33,795 nucleotides of DNA from Pseudomonadales bacterium. GTDB lineage: Bacteria; Pseudomonadota; Gammaproteobacteria; Pseudomonadales; JAHRWD01. Position 1 is the stretch's first letter; the number at the start of each line of letters is the position of its first letter. The notes beneath the pieces are model-generated. The model was not told where the DNA came from, did not search any database, and saw only the letters and a list, made by a program, of their open reading frames with translations. This document shows, one piece after another, positions 15,732-24,358 of this stretch. A program made the translations under genes and the position numbers. The stretch spans positions 1-33,795 of the forward strand of contig JAESUM010000082.1 in the NCBI GenBank assembly GCA_016763075.1, written 5' to 3'.

Positions 15732-16423
15732 CTTTAGTTTTTGTTCATGCCACACACGCAACGGCCGCAGCTTGGTCACAGGTTGGCAACCGTATAAATA
15801 GAGAGGGCTATGCCACTTACGCGGCTAATTTACCTGACCGTACGGCGAGTGAAGACCCTAATCTAATAACCCTCGATAAATCTTCCCAGGCATTGTGCGA
15901 ATCGATCAAAGATATCCAAGCCGATATCGTGTTTATTGCCCACAGCCAAGGCGCCGCGGTGGCGAATAATTCGTTATCTATATGGCCGGAAACACCGATT
16001 AAAAGCATTGTATATTTAGCTGCTATTGCACCGCTAGACAACCAAACGCCCTATTCGTTGCTTAGCAAAGCCGATGAAGACAACTACCTAAAAGGCATTC
16101 AATACGAAGACAGCACGGGACGGATGAGCATCACTGACCGAGCCGCTTTTGCAACGGTATTTTCAAATTCAAGTTTTTAACAGGTCCTTAGCGAAATAGC
16201 CAAACTAGCGGTCAATAAGCCCACCGTAATTGGTGAAGGTGTCACTCACTTTGATACCGCCCGCTACTTAAAGCTGGATAAAACCTAGATTTTCACCGCC
16301 TTCGATAAAATCATTTCGTTTAGCTCCCCGCAAGCCATTGCAAAAACTATCAACCCGAACCGAGAGCTACAGCTGGGTACGGACCACATGCCGATGGTTT
16401 CGGCACCCCCAAAAACCATATGA
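15731..16423 (+). pseudogene. alpha/beta hydrolase, decayed
   Basis: One reading frame gives a near-complete hydrolase: TLVFVHATHATAAAWSQVGN, nucleophile Ser at 15944-15946 in AHSQGA, YLAAIAPLDNQTPYSLL, and a final TDHMPMVSAPPKT with the catalytic His. It is interrupted by in-frame TAA (16178-16180) and TAG (16286-16288), with homology continuing past both, and ends at TGA 16421-16423. No ATG, GTG or TTG starts this frame after the TGA at 15614; the 5' part has been replaced by short tandem repeats. It resembles the family that includes salicylate-esterase-like hydrolases, often exported. A fragment from Met at 15893 could be translated but would lack half the fold. Confidence 0.8.
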
Positions 16424-16942
16424 GGCTAAAACAAGCGTGCTGTAAATAAAGCGTTTCTCCGCCCTGCAAACATAGGGTTGAAGGTTAAAACCGCTTTTGT
16501 CTTGAATCTTATGAACCACCAGCATTTAAGCCTGCAATCGTCAGTCACCGCTACCCACCATGCGGTACGCAGTTGACTTATTCCTTTGGGCCAGAGCACT
16601 ACCGGTTCGTGGTTATAATAAAATTCCCATCCAACTTTTGTTTTTAAACCTAAAAATAGGTAGAATCGCGGCCTTGCCGGGACATCAAAAATAACACTAG
16701 AACCGGCGGTAGATACAAGACCAACCAAACAGTTTGAGACTTCGTATAAAGACCTATTTTCTTTATACAGCGTTTGGTATCTACAACTGCTGTTAACAGC
16801 ATTGCAGTCGATACCTTCGGCATACCCATAGTCGAGGGCTCTTCTCTAAAACCAATTTTCCACGCGCAAGCACGAGGATATTTCTCGTGCTTATTCGTAT
16901 TGCTAGCACAACATCAACCTCTAAACGGAGTATTAGTAGGCT
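16424..16942. other. 519-bp gene-poor stretch before second acyl-CoA synthetase
   Basis: No gene I can support. A minus-strand open frame (16426-16728) gives a Trp- and Arg-rich 100-residue product with no recognised family and no clear ribosome site. The notable content is a nested inverted repeat at 16724-16778, listed separately. The promoter of the second acyl-CoA synthetase should lie in the last 150 bases but none stands out. Confidence 0.5.
16724..16778. repeat. nested inverted repeats
   Basis: Outer arms ACCAAAC (16724-16730) and GTTTGGT (16772-16778) enclose a perfect inner pair, GTATAAAG (16744-16751) and CTTTATAC (16761-16768), with a 9-base loop. The set could be an operator, a transcript structure, or the remnant of a small inverted-repeat element. 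Confidence 0.65.
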
Positions 16943-18517
16943 ATGAGTTCACTCGTTTCTGCAAATAATTTAACCCTTGAGCAGGCTGCAACCTGCGGCA
17001 TGGTAGTCGCGGTTTATGCCAACGCATATCCGGATCGTCCAGCCATCTACTCGGATAAGGGCAACCGTACCTTTGCTGAGTTAAACGCTCGCGTTAACCA
17101 ATTGGCGCGCGTATTCAAAGAATCTGGCCTTAAGCCCGGTGATGGCGCAGCACTGATTTGTTCTAACCGCCCTGAATTCGCTGAATCTATTCTTGCTGCG
17201 CTGCGTTCAGGTGTACGGTTAACTCCGGTGAACTGGCATTTGACCGACAAAGAGATCACTCACATTGTTAACGATTGTGAAGCGAAGATTGTGATTGGCG
17301 ATGTACGCCTGAAGAACAATCTGGAATATATGATAAAAAACTGCCCTGGTGTCGAAGTCGCTTTGGCTGTAGGTGGCGAAATCAAAGGTTTTTCATCCTA
17401 TGATGCTGCTGCCGACAAACAAGATGGCTCGGATCTGAGCGACCCGGTTATCGGCTCTCAAATGCTTTATACATCCGGTACTACCGGACATCCAAAAGGT
17501 GTCTGGAAAGATCCGGCAACCGCCCGTCCGGCATCTATCGCAGAGAGACTAACCTATACAGGCGGCGAAGATACCGACCTCTGTACTGGCCCGCTTTACC
17601 ATGCGGCACCATTGGGCATATCCCTGCTGAAGCCGATCAACTCCGGCGTTGGCGTGTACTTTATGGATAAGTGGGACGCAGAAGAAACCTTGCGCATTAT
17701 TCAAGAATACAAAATCACCCATACCCACATGGTGCCAACCATGTTCCACCGTATGTTGGCGCTGCCTGAAGAGGTTCGCAATAAGTACGATGTCTCTTCA
17801 ATGAAATATGTCATTCACGGCGCTGCGCCCTGCCCGGTGCATGTGAAGAAAGAGTTTATGGAGTGGTTCGGCCGTAACATGTTCGAATACTATGGCGGTA
17901 CCGAGGGCGGTGGCGGTTGCTTTATCGAGCCAGAAGAGTGGTTCAAAAAACCCGGCTCGGTCGGCAAACCTTCTCTCGAAGGTACCATCATTCTTAGCGA
18001 TGATGACAAAATTTTACCGCCAGGCGAAATTGGTCGTGTTTATATGATCTCGCCTGATGGCGGTCACTTTAAGTATTTTAAAGCGCCAGAAAAAACCAAT
18101 GACGCATACTTCGGTGAAGGTGACAGCCACTTTACTTTGGGTGATTTGGGTTACTTGGATGAAGAGGGTTATTTGTACCTTTCAGATCGTCGTAGCGATA
18201 TGATTCTGAGTGGTGGCGTTAACGTTTACCCAGCAGAGGTTGATGCCTGTTTGTTGCTTCATCCTGCGGTCGGTGATGCTTGCACCATCGGTATAGCCAA
18301 CCCAAGCTGGGGCCAGGAAGTCATCTCAGTGATTGAACCTAAAGACGGTGTTGAAATCGGTGATGCATTAGCCGAAGAGCTGATCAAGCACTGTATCGAT
18401 AACATTGCTAAGTTCAAATGTCCTCGGCAGATCAAATTTATTGACGAGCTACCTCGCAGCGACGCGGGCAAAATTAAGCGTCGTTTGGTTCGCGATATCT
18501 ATGAGCCTAAAAAATAA
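16943..18517 (+). CDS. acyl-CoA synthetase, AMP-forming (copy 2)
   Basis: 524 aa, co-linear with the product of 13713-15290. All ANL motifs are present: YTSGTTGHPKGV (176-187), YYGGTEGGGG (about 316-325), DRRSDMILSGGVNVYPAEVD (about 415-434) and catalytic Lys510 in DAGKIKRR. Differences cluster at about 190-235 and 375-395, the first of which lies in the acyl-pocket region, so the two copies may prefer different acids. Ribosome site: CGGAG 12 bases before the ATG, with a weaker AGTAGG just upstream. Ends before a strong terminator. Substrate unknown. Confidence 0.9.
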   Translation: MSSLVSANNLTLEQAATCGMVVAVYANAYPDRPAIYSDKGNRTFAELNARVNQLARVFKESGLKPGDGAALICSNRPEFAESILAALRSGVRLTPVNWHLTDKEITHIVNDCEAKIVIGDVRLKNNLEYMIKNCPGVEVALAVGGEIKGFSSYDAAADKQDGSDLSDPVIGSQMLYTSGTTGHPKGVWKDPATARPASIAERLTYTGGEDTDLCTGPLYHAAPLGISLLKPINSGVGVYFMDKWDAEETLRIIQEYKITHTHMVPTMFHRMLALPEEVRNKYDVSSMKYVIHGAAPCPVHVKKEFMEWFGRNMFEYYGGTEGGGGCFIEPEEWFKKPGSVGKPSLEGTIILSDDDKILPPGEIGRVYMISPDGGHFKYFKAPEKTNDAYFGEGDSHFTLGDLGYLDEEGYLYLSDRRSDMILSGGVNVYPAEVDACLLLHPAVGDACTIGIANPSWGQEVISVIEPKDGVEIGDALAEELIKHCIDNIAKFKCPRQIKFIDELPRSDAGKIKRRLVRDIYEPKK

Positions 18518-18598
18518 CTATATATAGGTAATACCTTATTAAACTAAAAGTAGCCTGGCCGGAGATTGGGCCGGCTAGTGTCACTTTAATAAGCACAT

Positions 18599-18629
18599 AA
18601 AAAAGGGAGCCAATAGGCTCCCTTTTTTT
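18599..18629. terminator. strong two-way intrinsic terminator
   Basis: AAAAAAGGGAGCC (18599-18611), loop AATA, GGCTCCCTTTTTTT (18616-18629): a 13-bp stem with A and T runs on both sides. It closes the second acyl-CoA synthetase gene and the convergent hydrolase gene at 18671. Confidence 0.93.
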
Positions 18630-18670
18630 GTTACAAATTTGTGTCTCTCTAATTTGATCAGGGGAATTAT

Positions 18671-19555
18671 TTAGTATCCAAAAGATTTAAGCGCTAAACA
18701 TACTTGTTCGTAGGTCTCTTCTGGGATTTCCTGCATAAAGTTATGACCACCGGTCATTTGAACCGCTGTTATATTGGGGTTGGTCTGCGCTGCTTTTTTG
18801 CTGTTAGCAAGTATCGGCGAGCGTGCATCATCGCCATGAATAATGACGGTTGGCACGACCAATTTATCAAGGTTCTCCCATATCGTTTCTAGCGGGCTTG
18901 CTAATACTTCGGCTTCGGTTTGCGGTGCACATTTCAGGTGGTAGCTGCCGTCACTATGCAACACTAATGTGTGATCTATAAACGAAGTGAACGCGTCTTC
19001 GGTCCATTGTGCGAAGGCTGGCTTGGATCTAAAAAAACGGTGAACTTGCTCCAGGTTGTCCCATTTAGCTTTTCTTCGTAGGGTTCGCTGGGCCATTGGG
19101 CTTTCATTTATTGGCAGCTTCACCAGTAGTTCCGGCGGCATTATCATTGGGTCCAGTAATATCAAACCATCGAACAGTTCAGGGCGTTGAACGGCCATAA
19201 TAACGCTCAGCGATGCACCGTAACTGTGGCCCATGCCTATCAACGCAGAACCACTGTTTTTAACCTCAAAATTGTCCATTACGCCAAAGGCGTGTTCAAT
19301 GGCTTTTTCCCACCCGACGAATAGATCTCCTGCGTCACTTTCGCCATGGCCCTGCATGTCTTGCATAAAAAGGCCATTATTTTCTGTCAGTTGCTTCAAC
19401 AACGGCCAATATAATTTCCCACAAAACGCAACGCCGTGCATGAAGTGCAACATGGGCTTATCTTTGGCCGGGTGGCTATTGCCACGTAACGTTAGGCCGG
19501 ACTCAACTTCATATTCCCACGCGTCGGTGGATGCAAGAACTGGACAATCTTTCAT
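18671..19555 (-). CDS. alpha/beta hydrolase
   Basis: 294 aa cytoplasmic alpha/beta hydrolase. Nucleophile Ser111 in GHSYG, acid Asp242 or Asp243 in HGDDARSP, His271 in GGHNFMQE; the oxyanion region reads MHGVAFCGKLYW. A lid-like helical insert spans about 140-210. No signal peptide. Ribosome site AGGA about 10 bases before the ATG. It sits between two acyl-CoA synthetases and a broken MFS transporter, consistent with opening an ester or lactone whose acid product the synthetases would activate; this is inference from position. Exact substrate unknown. Confidence 0.82.
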   Translation of the reverse strand: MKDCPVLASTDAWEYEVESGLTLRGNSHPAKDKPMLHFMHGVAFCGKLYWPLLKQLTENNGLFMQDMQGHGESDAGDLFVGWEKAIEHAFGVMDNFEVKNSGSALIGMGHSYGASLSVIMAVQRPELFDGLILLDPMIMPPELLVKLPINESPMAQRTLRRKAKWDNLEQVHRFFRSKPAFAQWTEDAFTSFIDHTLVLHSDGSYHLKCAPQTEAEVLASPLETIWENLDKLVVPTVIIHGDDARSPILANSKKAAQTNPNITAVQMTGGHNFMQEIPEETYEQVCLALKSFGY

Positions 19556-19781
19556 ATTATTATTTTCCTGATTTTCCCTAGTTTTAGTGTGCCGCGCTTT
19601 ACCAACACACCTGCAGCTAAATTTTGTTGTTTAAAAGTTCGCCGCAAATCATATCAGCGTTTGAATTATTTGTGGCTTTGATTGTTATGTACCCAAAATC
19701 AGCCTCAAGCACCAGCGTATAAATCGTTCGGCGAAAGCACAACTGTTATAGTGGCTGGCTAATAAAAGAGGTAACTAAAAA

Positions 19782-20731
19782 ATGACTCCACTCGACAAAC
19801 CTCAAACCGAACAACCACCAAAGTTTTTTTATGGTTGGAACCCTTGTAGCTGTGGGAATTTCGGCGCTGGGCGGGCAAAGCTCATCGCGCTTGGTCACCA
19901 ATTGGTTTCATAAAAAATGAGGCATTGCTATTGGTGTTGCAGCCATGGGTATTTCTGCTTCTGGCGTGCTCATGCCGCCAGTTGCAACCTGGCTGATTGA
20001 AATGCTGGGCTGGCGCGGCGCATACATAACCTACGGCTGCATGGTGCTATTCATCGCCACACCGGTTATTTTTATGATGGTTAAAACCCGCCCAGAAGAC
20101 GTAGGTTTACTGCCCGATGGCGAACAAGCAGACCCAAACACAGCCGTAGCAGAGCCAATACCAGAACCCGACTGGACCACCAAAACCCTAATGCGCAATC
20201 CGGCGTTTTGGAGCATTGCGTTTACCTGTGTGTATTTCCGGCAATTTTAACGCACTTAATTCCGCAAATGAAAGATTTAGGATTTTCCGCAACGAACGCG
20301 GCTTTTATTCTTTCGATGGCCACTGGAGCAGGGGTATTGGGCAAACTGGTATTTGGCTGGCTGGTTGATACCGTCAACCCAAAACTTGCTGTGCTTGCTT
20401 GTAGCCTATTACCGATAGTTGGCGCGGCATTGCTAATGAACTTAGAGAGCTACAGCGTGTTGATTGTCGCTGCGCTTATTTACGGCCTAGGCATGGGCGG
20501 CGTAGTGCCATTGCAAGGAACCATTGTCGCAAAAGTGTTCGGGCGGCTTTCTTTTGGCCGGGTACTTGGTTTGCTTCGACCAGCGATGCTGCCGGTTCAA
20601 ATTATTGGAGTGCCATTAGCCGGCTGGGTTTTGACACCACCGGAAATTACGACCTTTCTTATATGATATTTATTGGCCTGTTATGCCTTGGTATATTCTC
20701 AATTTTATTTACTAAAATAGAAAATAATTAA
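19782..20731 (+). pseudogene. MFS transporter (monocarboxylate/OFA-like), decayed
   Basis: The parts are recognisable but spread over frames. ATG 19782 opens with a typical KFFYGW start, then about 90-100 residues (TM1 to TM3) are missing. Homology resumes in another frame at GISALGGQSSSRLVTNWF, meets an in-frame TGA at 19918-19920 in place of the Arg of K(K/R)RG, and continues through GIAIGVAAMGISASGVLMPP. A one-base loss near 20237 (TTCCGG, expected TTCCCGG) shifts frame into FPAILTHLIPQMKDLGFSAT; another near 20633 (four T where five are expected) shifts into DTTGNYDLSYMIFIGLL, ending at TAA 20729-20731. The internal deletion makes it non-functional whatever the status of the single-base breaks. 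It may once have imported a carboxylate used by the nearby synthetases. Confidence 0.85.
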
Positions 20732-20776
20732 ACCGTGAACTGGGTTCTGGACACGGCTCTTAATTATGTAGTTTAA

Positions 20777-20807
20777 TCCAACGCGCCAACGGCTTTGCCG
20801 CGTTGGA
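20777..20807. repeat. 9-bp inverted repeat upstream of DUF3015 gene
   Basis: TCCAACGCG (20777-20785) and CGCGTTGGA (20799-20807) with a 13-base loop, 44 bases before the DUF3015 start and 46 bases after the MFS remnant. Followed by CTTATTA, so it could terminate transcription from upstream or act as a regulatory site. Confidence 0.55.
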
Positions 20808-20850
20808 CTTATTACCCAGCAACACCATTTAATTTAATAGGACTCAAGTT

Positions 20851-21333
20851 ATGAAAAAAATTATCGCTACCATCGCGTTGGCTTCAGTATCCACGCTGAC
20901 TTTTGCTGCAGGACACCCACCTTCAGGTTGTGGTCTAGGCTCATCTATCGTAATGAAAGATGCTGACGAATGGCACGAGCACGTTATGGCTGCTACTACT
21001 AATGGAACATCTGGCAACCAAACGCTAGGTATGACCTTTGGTACTTTGGGTTGTGAAGATGCCGGTGGCCCACTTAAAGCCGACATCCAGCAGTACATTG
21101 ATGGCAACTTAGATCAACTAGCTGCTGACACTGCAAAAGGCCAAGGCCAGTCACTTACAGCACTTGCTGACCTAATGAAAATTGAAGGTGCTGATCGTGC
21201 ACTTTTCAACCAAAGCCTTCAAGCTAACTTTGACAAGTTGTTTCAATCAGAAACCACTACTTCTGGCGATACCGCAGAAGCATTGTCCGCTATCATGAGC
21301 GCTGACAACACATTGGCAAAATACGTAGGATAA
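20851..21333 (+). CDS. DUF3015 family periplasmic protein
   Basis: 160 aa. Signal peptide 1-19 or 1-20 (MKKIIATIALASVSTLTFA). The mature part carries the family pattern: Cys27 in GCGLGSSI, then VMAATTNGTSGNQTLGMTFG and Cys68 in LGCED, likely a disulfide pair. DUF3015 has no known activity. A good AGGA lies 8 bases before the ATG, and its own terminator follows at 21353-21390. In Pseudomonas-type genomes this family is commonly next to a DUF4105 protein and an alpha/beta hydrolase, exactly as here, suggesting a shared envelope role. Confidence 0.88.
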   Translation: MKKIIATIALASVSTLTFAAGHPPSGCGLGSSIVMKDADEWHEHVMAATTNGTSGNQTLGMTFGTLGCEDAGGPLKADIQQYIDGNLDQLAADTAKGQGQSLTALADLMKIEGADRALFNQSLQANFDKLFQSETTTSGDTAEALSAIMSADNTLAKYVG

Positions 21334-21352
21334 ACCCTTCGTAATACAGCCT

Positions 21353-21390
21353 AAAAAGGCGTTATCGGAATTTCCGGTAGCGCCTTTTTT
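21353..21390 (+). terminator. intrinsic terminator after DUF3015 gene
   Basis: AAAAAGGCG (21353-21361) pairs with CGCCTTTTTT (21381-21390); inner bases CGGAA/TTCCG extend the stem. A run of six T follows the stem, 20 bases after the stop codon. Confidence 0.88.
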
Positions 21391-21458
21391 GTACCTGTTT
21401 TTTTATACTTAGCGGTTAACGCCTACATTTAATCTATCCAACTTAATCAAACAATACA

Positions 21459-23399
21459 TTGAATAACTACCGCACGTTTTTATCCCGCACTAAACCAGCA
21501 TTATTTTTTACGCTCTGCATACTGGCGTTTTCGCCCTATAGCGCTGCACAACCACCTCTTAATGAATTGTTGCGGCCATTAGCATCAGACCCTACTTGGT
21601 TGGCGTTACTTCACTTTAGGCCAGGCACTATAAGCAACTCTCTAAAAAGCGAAGTAGATGACCCCGAGTTTTTCTTAGCTAAAAATGGCTCCAACGATGC
21701 CGAGCAAGAATTACATGCAACTGTTCGTGCATTCTTAAACGCAACCAAACTAGCAACTACTAACAAAGATCCAGCAAAGAAAACTAGCCGCGCAATTAAA
21801 GCCCAAGACGCCGCCTGCCGTTTTCCGGCTCGCTATCATTGGATACAAAAACAACTCGCCGGAAAATTAACATTACCAAACTTTATATGTGACGAATTTG
21901 ACCAATGGCTAGCAGAGTTTAACGCTCAATCGTTGACCCTAATTTACCCGGCATCGTATTTAAACTCGCCATCGTCAATGTATGGACATACGCTAATACG
22001 GGTTAACCAAGTTGCAGATAAACACTCCAACAATCTATTGGCGTATTCCATTAATTACGCAGCCACTGCAGACCCAACAGACAATGAATTAGTCTTCAGC
22101 TGGAAAGGATTAACCGGCGGTTATCCTGGCCAGTTTAGCGTATTGCGCTACTACACCAAGGTGAACGAATATAATGCAATAGAAAACCGCGACCTGTGGG
22201 AATACGATTTAAACCTAAGCTATAAAGAAGTCATTCAATTTTTACGCCATAGCTGGGAAATAAAAGAAGTTCGTTTTGACTATTATTTTTTCGATGAAAA
22301 TTGCGCATACCGCATATTAACCATGTTAGATGCCGCAACGCCGCGTTACAAAATGGAAAATAACTTCCGCTTAGCAGCTGCCCCAGTGGATACCATACGT
22401 TCTTTAACGCAGCAGAATATGGTTACATCTACCAATTATTTACCTTCTATGGCAAAAATATTAAAGCATCAAATTAAGCAAAGCTCTGAGTTGCTAAAAC
22501 AGTTAGCCATTGAAATAGTTGATAAACCCAGCGTATTAACATCCCCGCGATATAAACAACTTTCCGCTATACAGCAAGCTCAAGTTCTTGAACTGGCTTA
22601 CGGGTTTATACGCTTTACTGATAAACGAGAAAAAATCCCGTTAAAAGATCGGACTAAAAAATCGTTATCGATATTATCTAAACGTGCAAAATTAGGCATT
22701 ACTTCTCCATTTGAAAGCATGCAAGCGCCTACCTTACGTGATGACCAAGGCCATCGGTCAAGCCGATTCACTGCTGGCGTTGGCCAACGTCACAATAAAA
22801 GCTACGTAGTCCTGTCTAGCCGTGCAAGCTACCATGACCTGCTCGACCCAAACGCCGGTTACCCGCCAGGCTCGGAGATTGAAACAGCAAACTTGGAGCT
22901 ACGTATTGATGAAAAAGGTCATATAAAGATAAACCATTTCGCTTTGGTGAATATCACATCGCTTACCCCGAGAACTGATTTTTTCTCGCCTGTTTCTTGG
23001 CGGGTTACCGGTGGTATTAAGCGCTACCAAACCGATTATATTGACCAAGCCGTTGCATTTATCGAGGGCGGATCTGGCGTAAGTTACCCTGTTGCAAAAG
23101 GTTTAATATTTGCTTTAGCTGAAGCCGAATTCAACGCCCAGCGCAAACTTGAAAAAGGTTACGCTATTGGCGGTGGCGTGCAATTTGGGTACCTGTTTCA
23201 AGGTCAAAGCATTCAAACACGTGTTAGCTTTAAACACCGCAATTATATACTTGGTGCTCGCCACACCATTAACCAGCTCAGTACGGCGGTTTCGTATAAC
23301 ACCGGTAGAAACTCGCAGCTTCGGTTTACCTTTGGCCGCACCAACGTTGACCATAAAAGCGGCACGGATATAAACTTTGAGTATGCACATTACTATTAG
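21459..23399 (+). CDS. DUF4105 (Lnb-like) protein with C-terminal beta-barrel-like region
   Basis: 646 aa. Signal peptide about 1-30 (cleavage near SAAQ). The DUF4105 domain, about 35-420, shows the hallmark YPASYLNSPSSMYGHTLIRV with His177 and FFDENCAYRILTML with Cys282, a papain/NlpC-like Cys-His pair. The domain is now also named after Lnb, a lipoprotein N-acyltransferase of Bacteroidota; whether this proteobacterial protein does the same is unknown. From about 430 the sequence alternates as beta strands and ends FEYAHYY, with a terminal aromatic typical of outer-membrane barrels. The only start is TTG at 21459: a TAA lies 15 bases upstream in frame and no clear ribosome site is seen. Its end overlaps the next gene by 17 bases. 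Confidence 0.85.
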   Translation: MNNYRTFLSRTKPALFFTLCILAFSPYSAAQPPLNELLRPLASDPTWLALLHFRPGTISNSLKSEVDDPEFFLAKNGSNDAEQELHATVRAFLNATKLATTNKDPAKKTSRAIKAQDAACRFPARYHWIQKQLAGKLTLPNFICDEFDQWLAEFNAQSLTLIYPASYLNSPSSMYGHTLIRVNQVADKHSNNLLAYSINYAATADPTDNELVFSWKGLTGGYPGQFSVLRYYTKVNEYNAIENRDLWEYDLNLSYKEVIQFLRHSWEIKEVRFDYYFFDENCAYRILTMLDAATPRYKMENNFRLAAAPVDTIRSLTQQNMVTSTNYLPSMAKILKHQIKQSSELLKQLAIEIVDKPSVLTSPRYKQLSAIQQAQVLELAYGFIRFTDKREKIPLKDRTKKSLSILSKRAKLGITSPFESMQAPTLRDDQGHRSSRFTAGVGQRHNKSYVVLSSRASYHDLLDPNAGYPPGSEIETANLELRIDEKGHIKINHFALVNITSLTPRTDFFSPVSWRVTGGIKRYQTDYIDQAVAFIEGGSGVSYPVAKGLIFALAEAEFNAQRKLEKGYAIGGGVQFGYLFQGQSIQTRVSFKHRNYILGARHTINQLSTAVSYNTGRNSQLRFTFGRTNVDHKSGTDINFEYAHYY

Positions 23400-24219
23400 A
23401 GGCGTTTTTAGCAGTCTATTTAGACCTTGGCACATCTCCCTAAGGGTCATTTTATGGTGCTTTTTCAGCGTTTTGTTGACTGGCTGTTCCACCACTCAAT
23501 TTTTGTTTTTCCCTGCTACCGGTTACCTTCGCACGCCAACGGAAATCGGCATAAAATATCTACCGGTAAGTCATCAAGCCGCAGATGGCACTTCACTTAA
23601 AAGCTGGTACCTTCCAGCAACCGGTAACACTCAAGGAATTGTATATTTTCTTCACGGAAATGCACAAAACATCAGCACGCATATTGCCAGTGTCTATTGG
23701 TTACCCGCGGCTGGATACGATGTATTCTTACTCGACTACCGTGGGTTCGGGCGCTCTGCAGGGGTTGCAAAAATTCCCGCAGTATTCGAGGATATTGAAT
23801 CTGGATTTCGTTGGATTCAAGACCATAATCCAGAGCAACTTTCGGTTTTTATACTGGCCCAAAGTTTAGGCGCAAGTCTGGCAGTCCCATTTGCCGCAAG
23901 AGCTGATATACGCCCGTACATAAACGGCCTAGTTATTGATGCTGCATTCGCCAGCTATCGGGATATCACGCGTAATACCTTCGCTCAACACTGGCTCACG
24001 TGGTTATTTCAGTATCCCGCCGCATGGTTAATCAGTAATCCCTATGACCCTATCGACTATATAAATAAAATAGCGCCGACTCCTTTACTCATTTTCCACA
24101 GCCCAGCAGACCGCGTTATTCCCTATTCAAATGCTGATAAGCTGTTACAACAAGCGAATGAACCAAAATATTTTTTTGAAGCCAAGGGGCAACATATAAT
24201 CACACCGATGCACGTTTGA
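23383..24219 (+). CDS. lipoprotein alpha/beta hydrolase, tail frameshifted
   Basis: 278 aa from ATG 23383 (TTG 23377 is the longer option). Lipobox LLTGC with Cys35 marks it as a lipoprotein. Alpha/beta hydrolase of the YfhR/ABHD type: FLHGNAQN, DYRGFGRS, nucleophile Ser161 in AQSLGA (Ala where Gly is usual), Asp243 in PADRVIP and His271 in GQH. After that His the frame runs only ITPMHV and stops. With one base added after 24195, the DNA reads YNHTDARLTLLQFMQTHSG and continues to TAG 24270-24272, a normal C-terminus. So the gene has either lost one base or has a sequencing error. The overlap with the DUF4105 gene suggests translational coupling. Confidence 0.8.
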   Translation: MHITIRGVFSSLFRPWHISLRVILWCFFSVLLTGCSTTQFLFFPATGYLRTPTEIGIKYLPVSHQAADGTSLKSWYLPATGNTQGIVYFLHGNAQNISTHIASVYWLPAAGYDVFLLDYRGFGRSAGVAKIPAVFEDIESGFRWIQDHNPEQLSVFILAQSLGASLAVPFAARADIRPYINGLVIDAAFASYRDITRNTFAQHWLTWLFQYPAAWLISNPYDPIDYINKIAPTPLLIFHSPADRVIPYSNADKLLQQANEPKYFFEAKGQHIITPMHV

Positions 24220-24358
24220 CATTATTACAATTTATGCAAACACACTCAGGCATAGTAGAATTACCCCATTAGCAGAGCGTTCATACTCACCGCACCACTT
24301 ATACTAGGCTTACGCCACACCACACTTACGCTACAGTACACAACGAAAAATAAAGCCC

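Noticed and set aside
15893-16180. Short plus-strand open frame read as a small independent gene
   Set aside because: It is the middle part of the hydrolase pseudogene; homology extends before its Met and past its stop.
16426-16728. Minus-strand open frame of 100 codons, Trp- and Arg-rich
   Set aside because: No recognised family, no good ribosome site, and it lies in decayed DNA between a pseudogene and a promoter region.
16426-16942. Possible integron attC-like site or miniature mobile element
   Set aside because: Inverted repeats exist, but no attC core pair, target-site duplication or integrase could be identified.
19945-20250. Plus-strand open frame read as a small membrane protein
   Set aside because: A fragment of the broken MFS gene; the flanking frames carry the rest of the family sequence.
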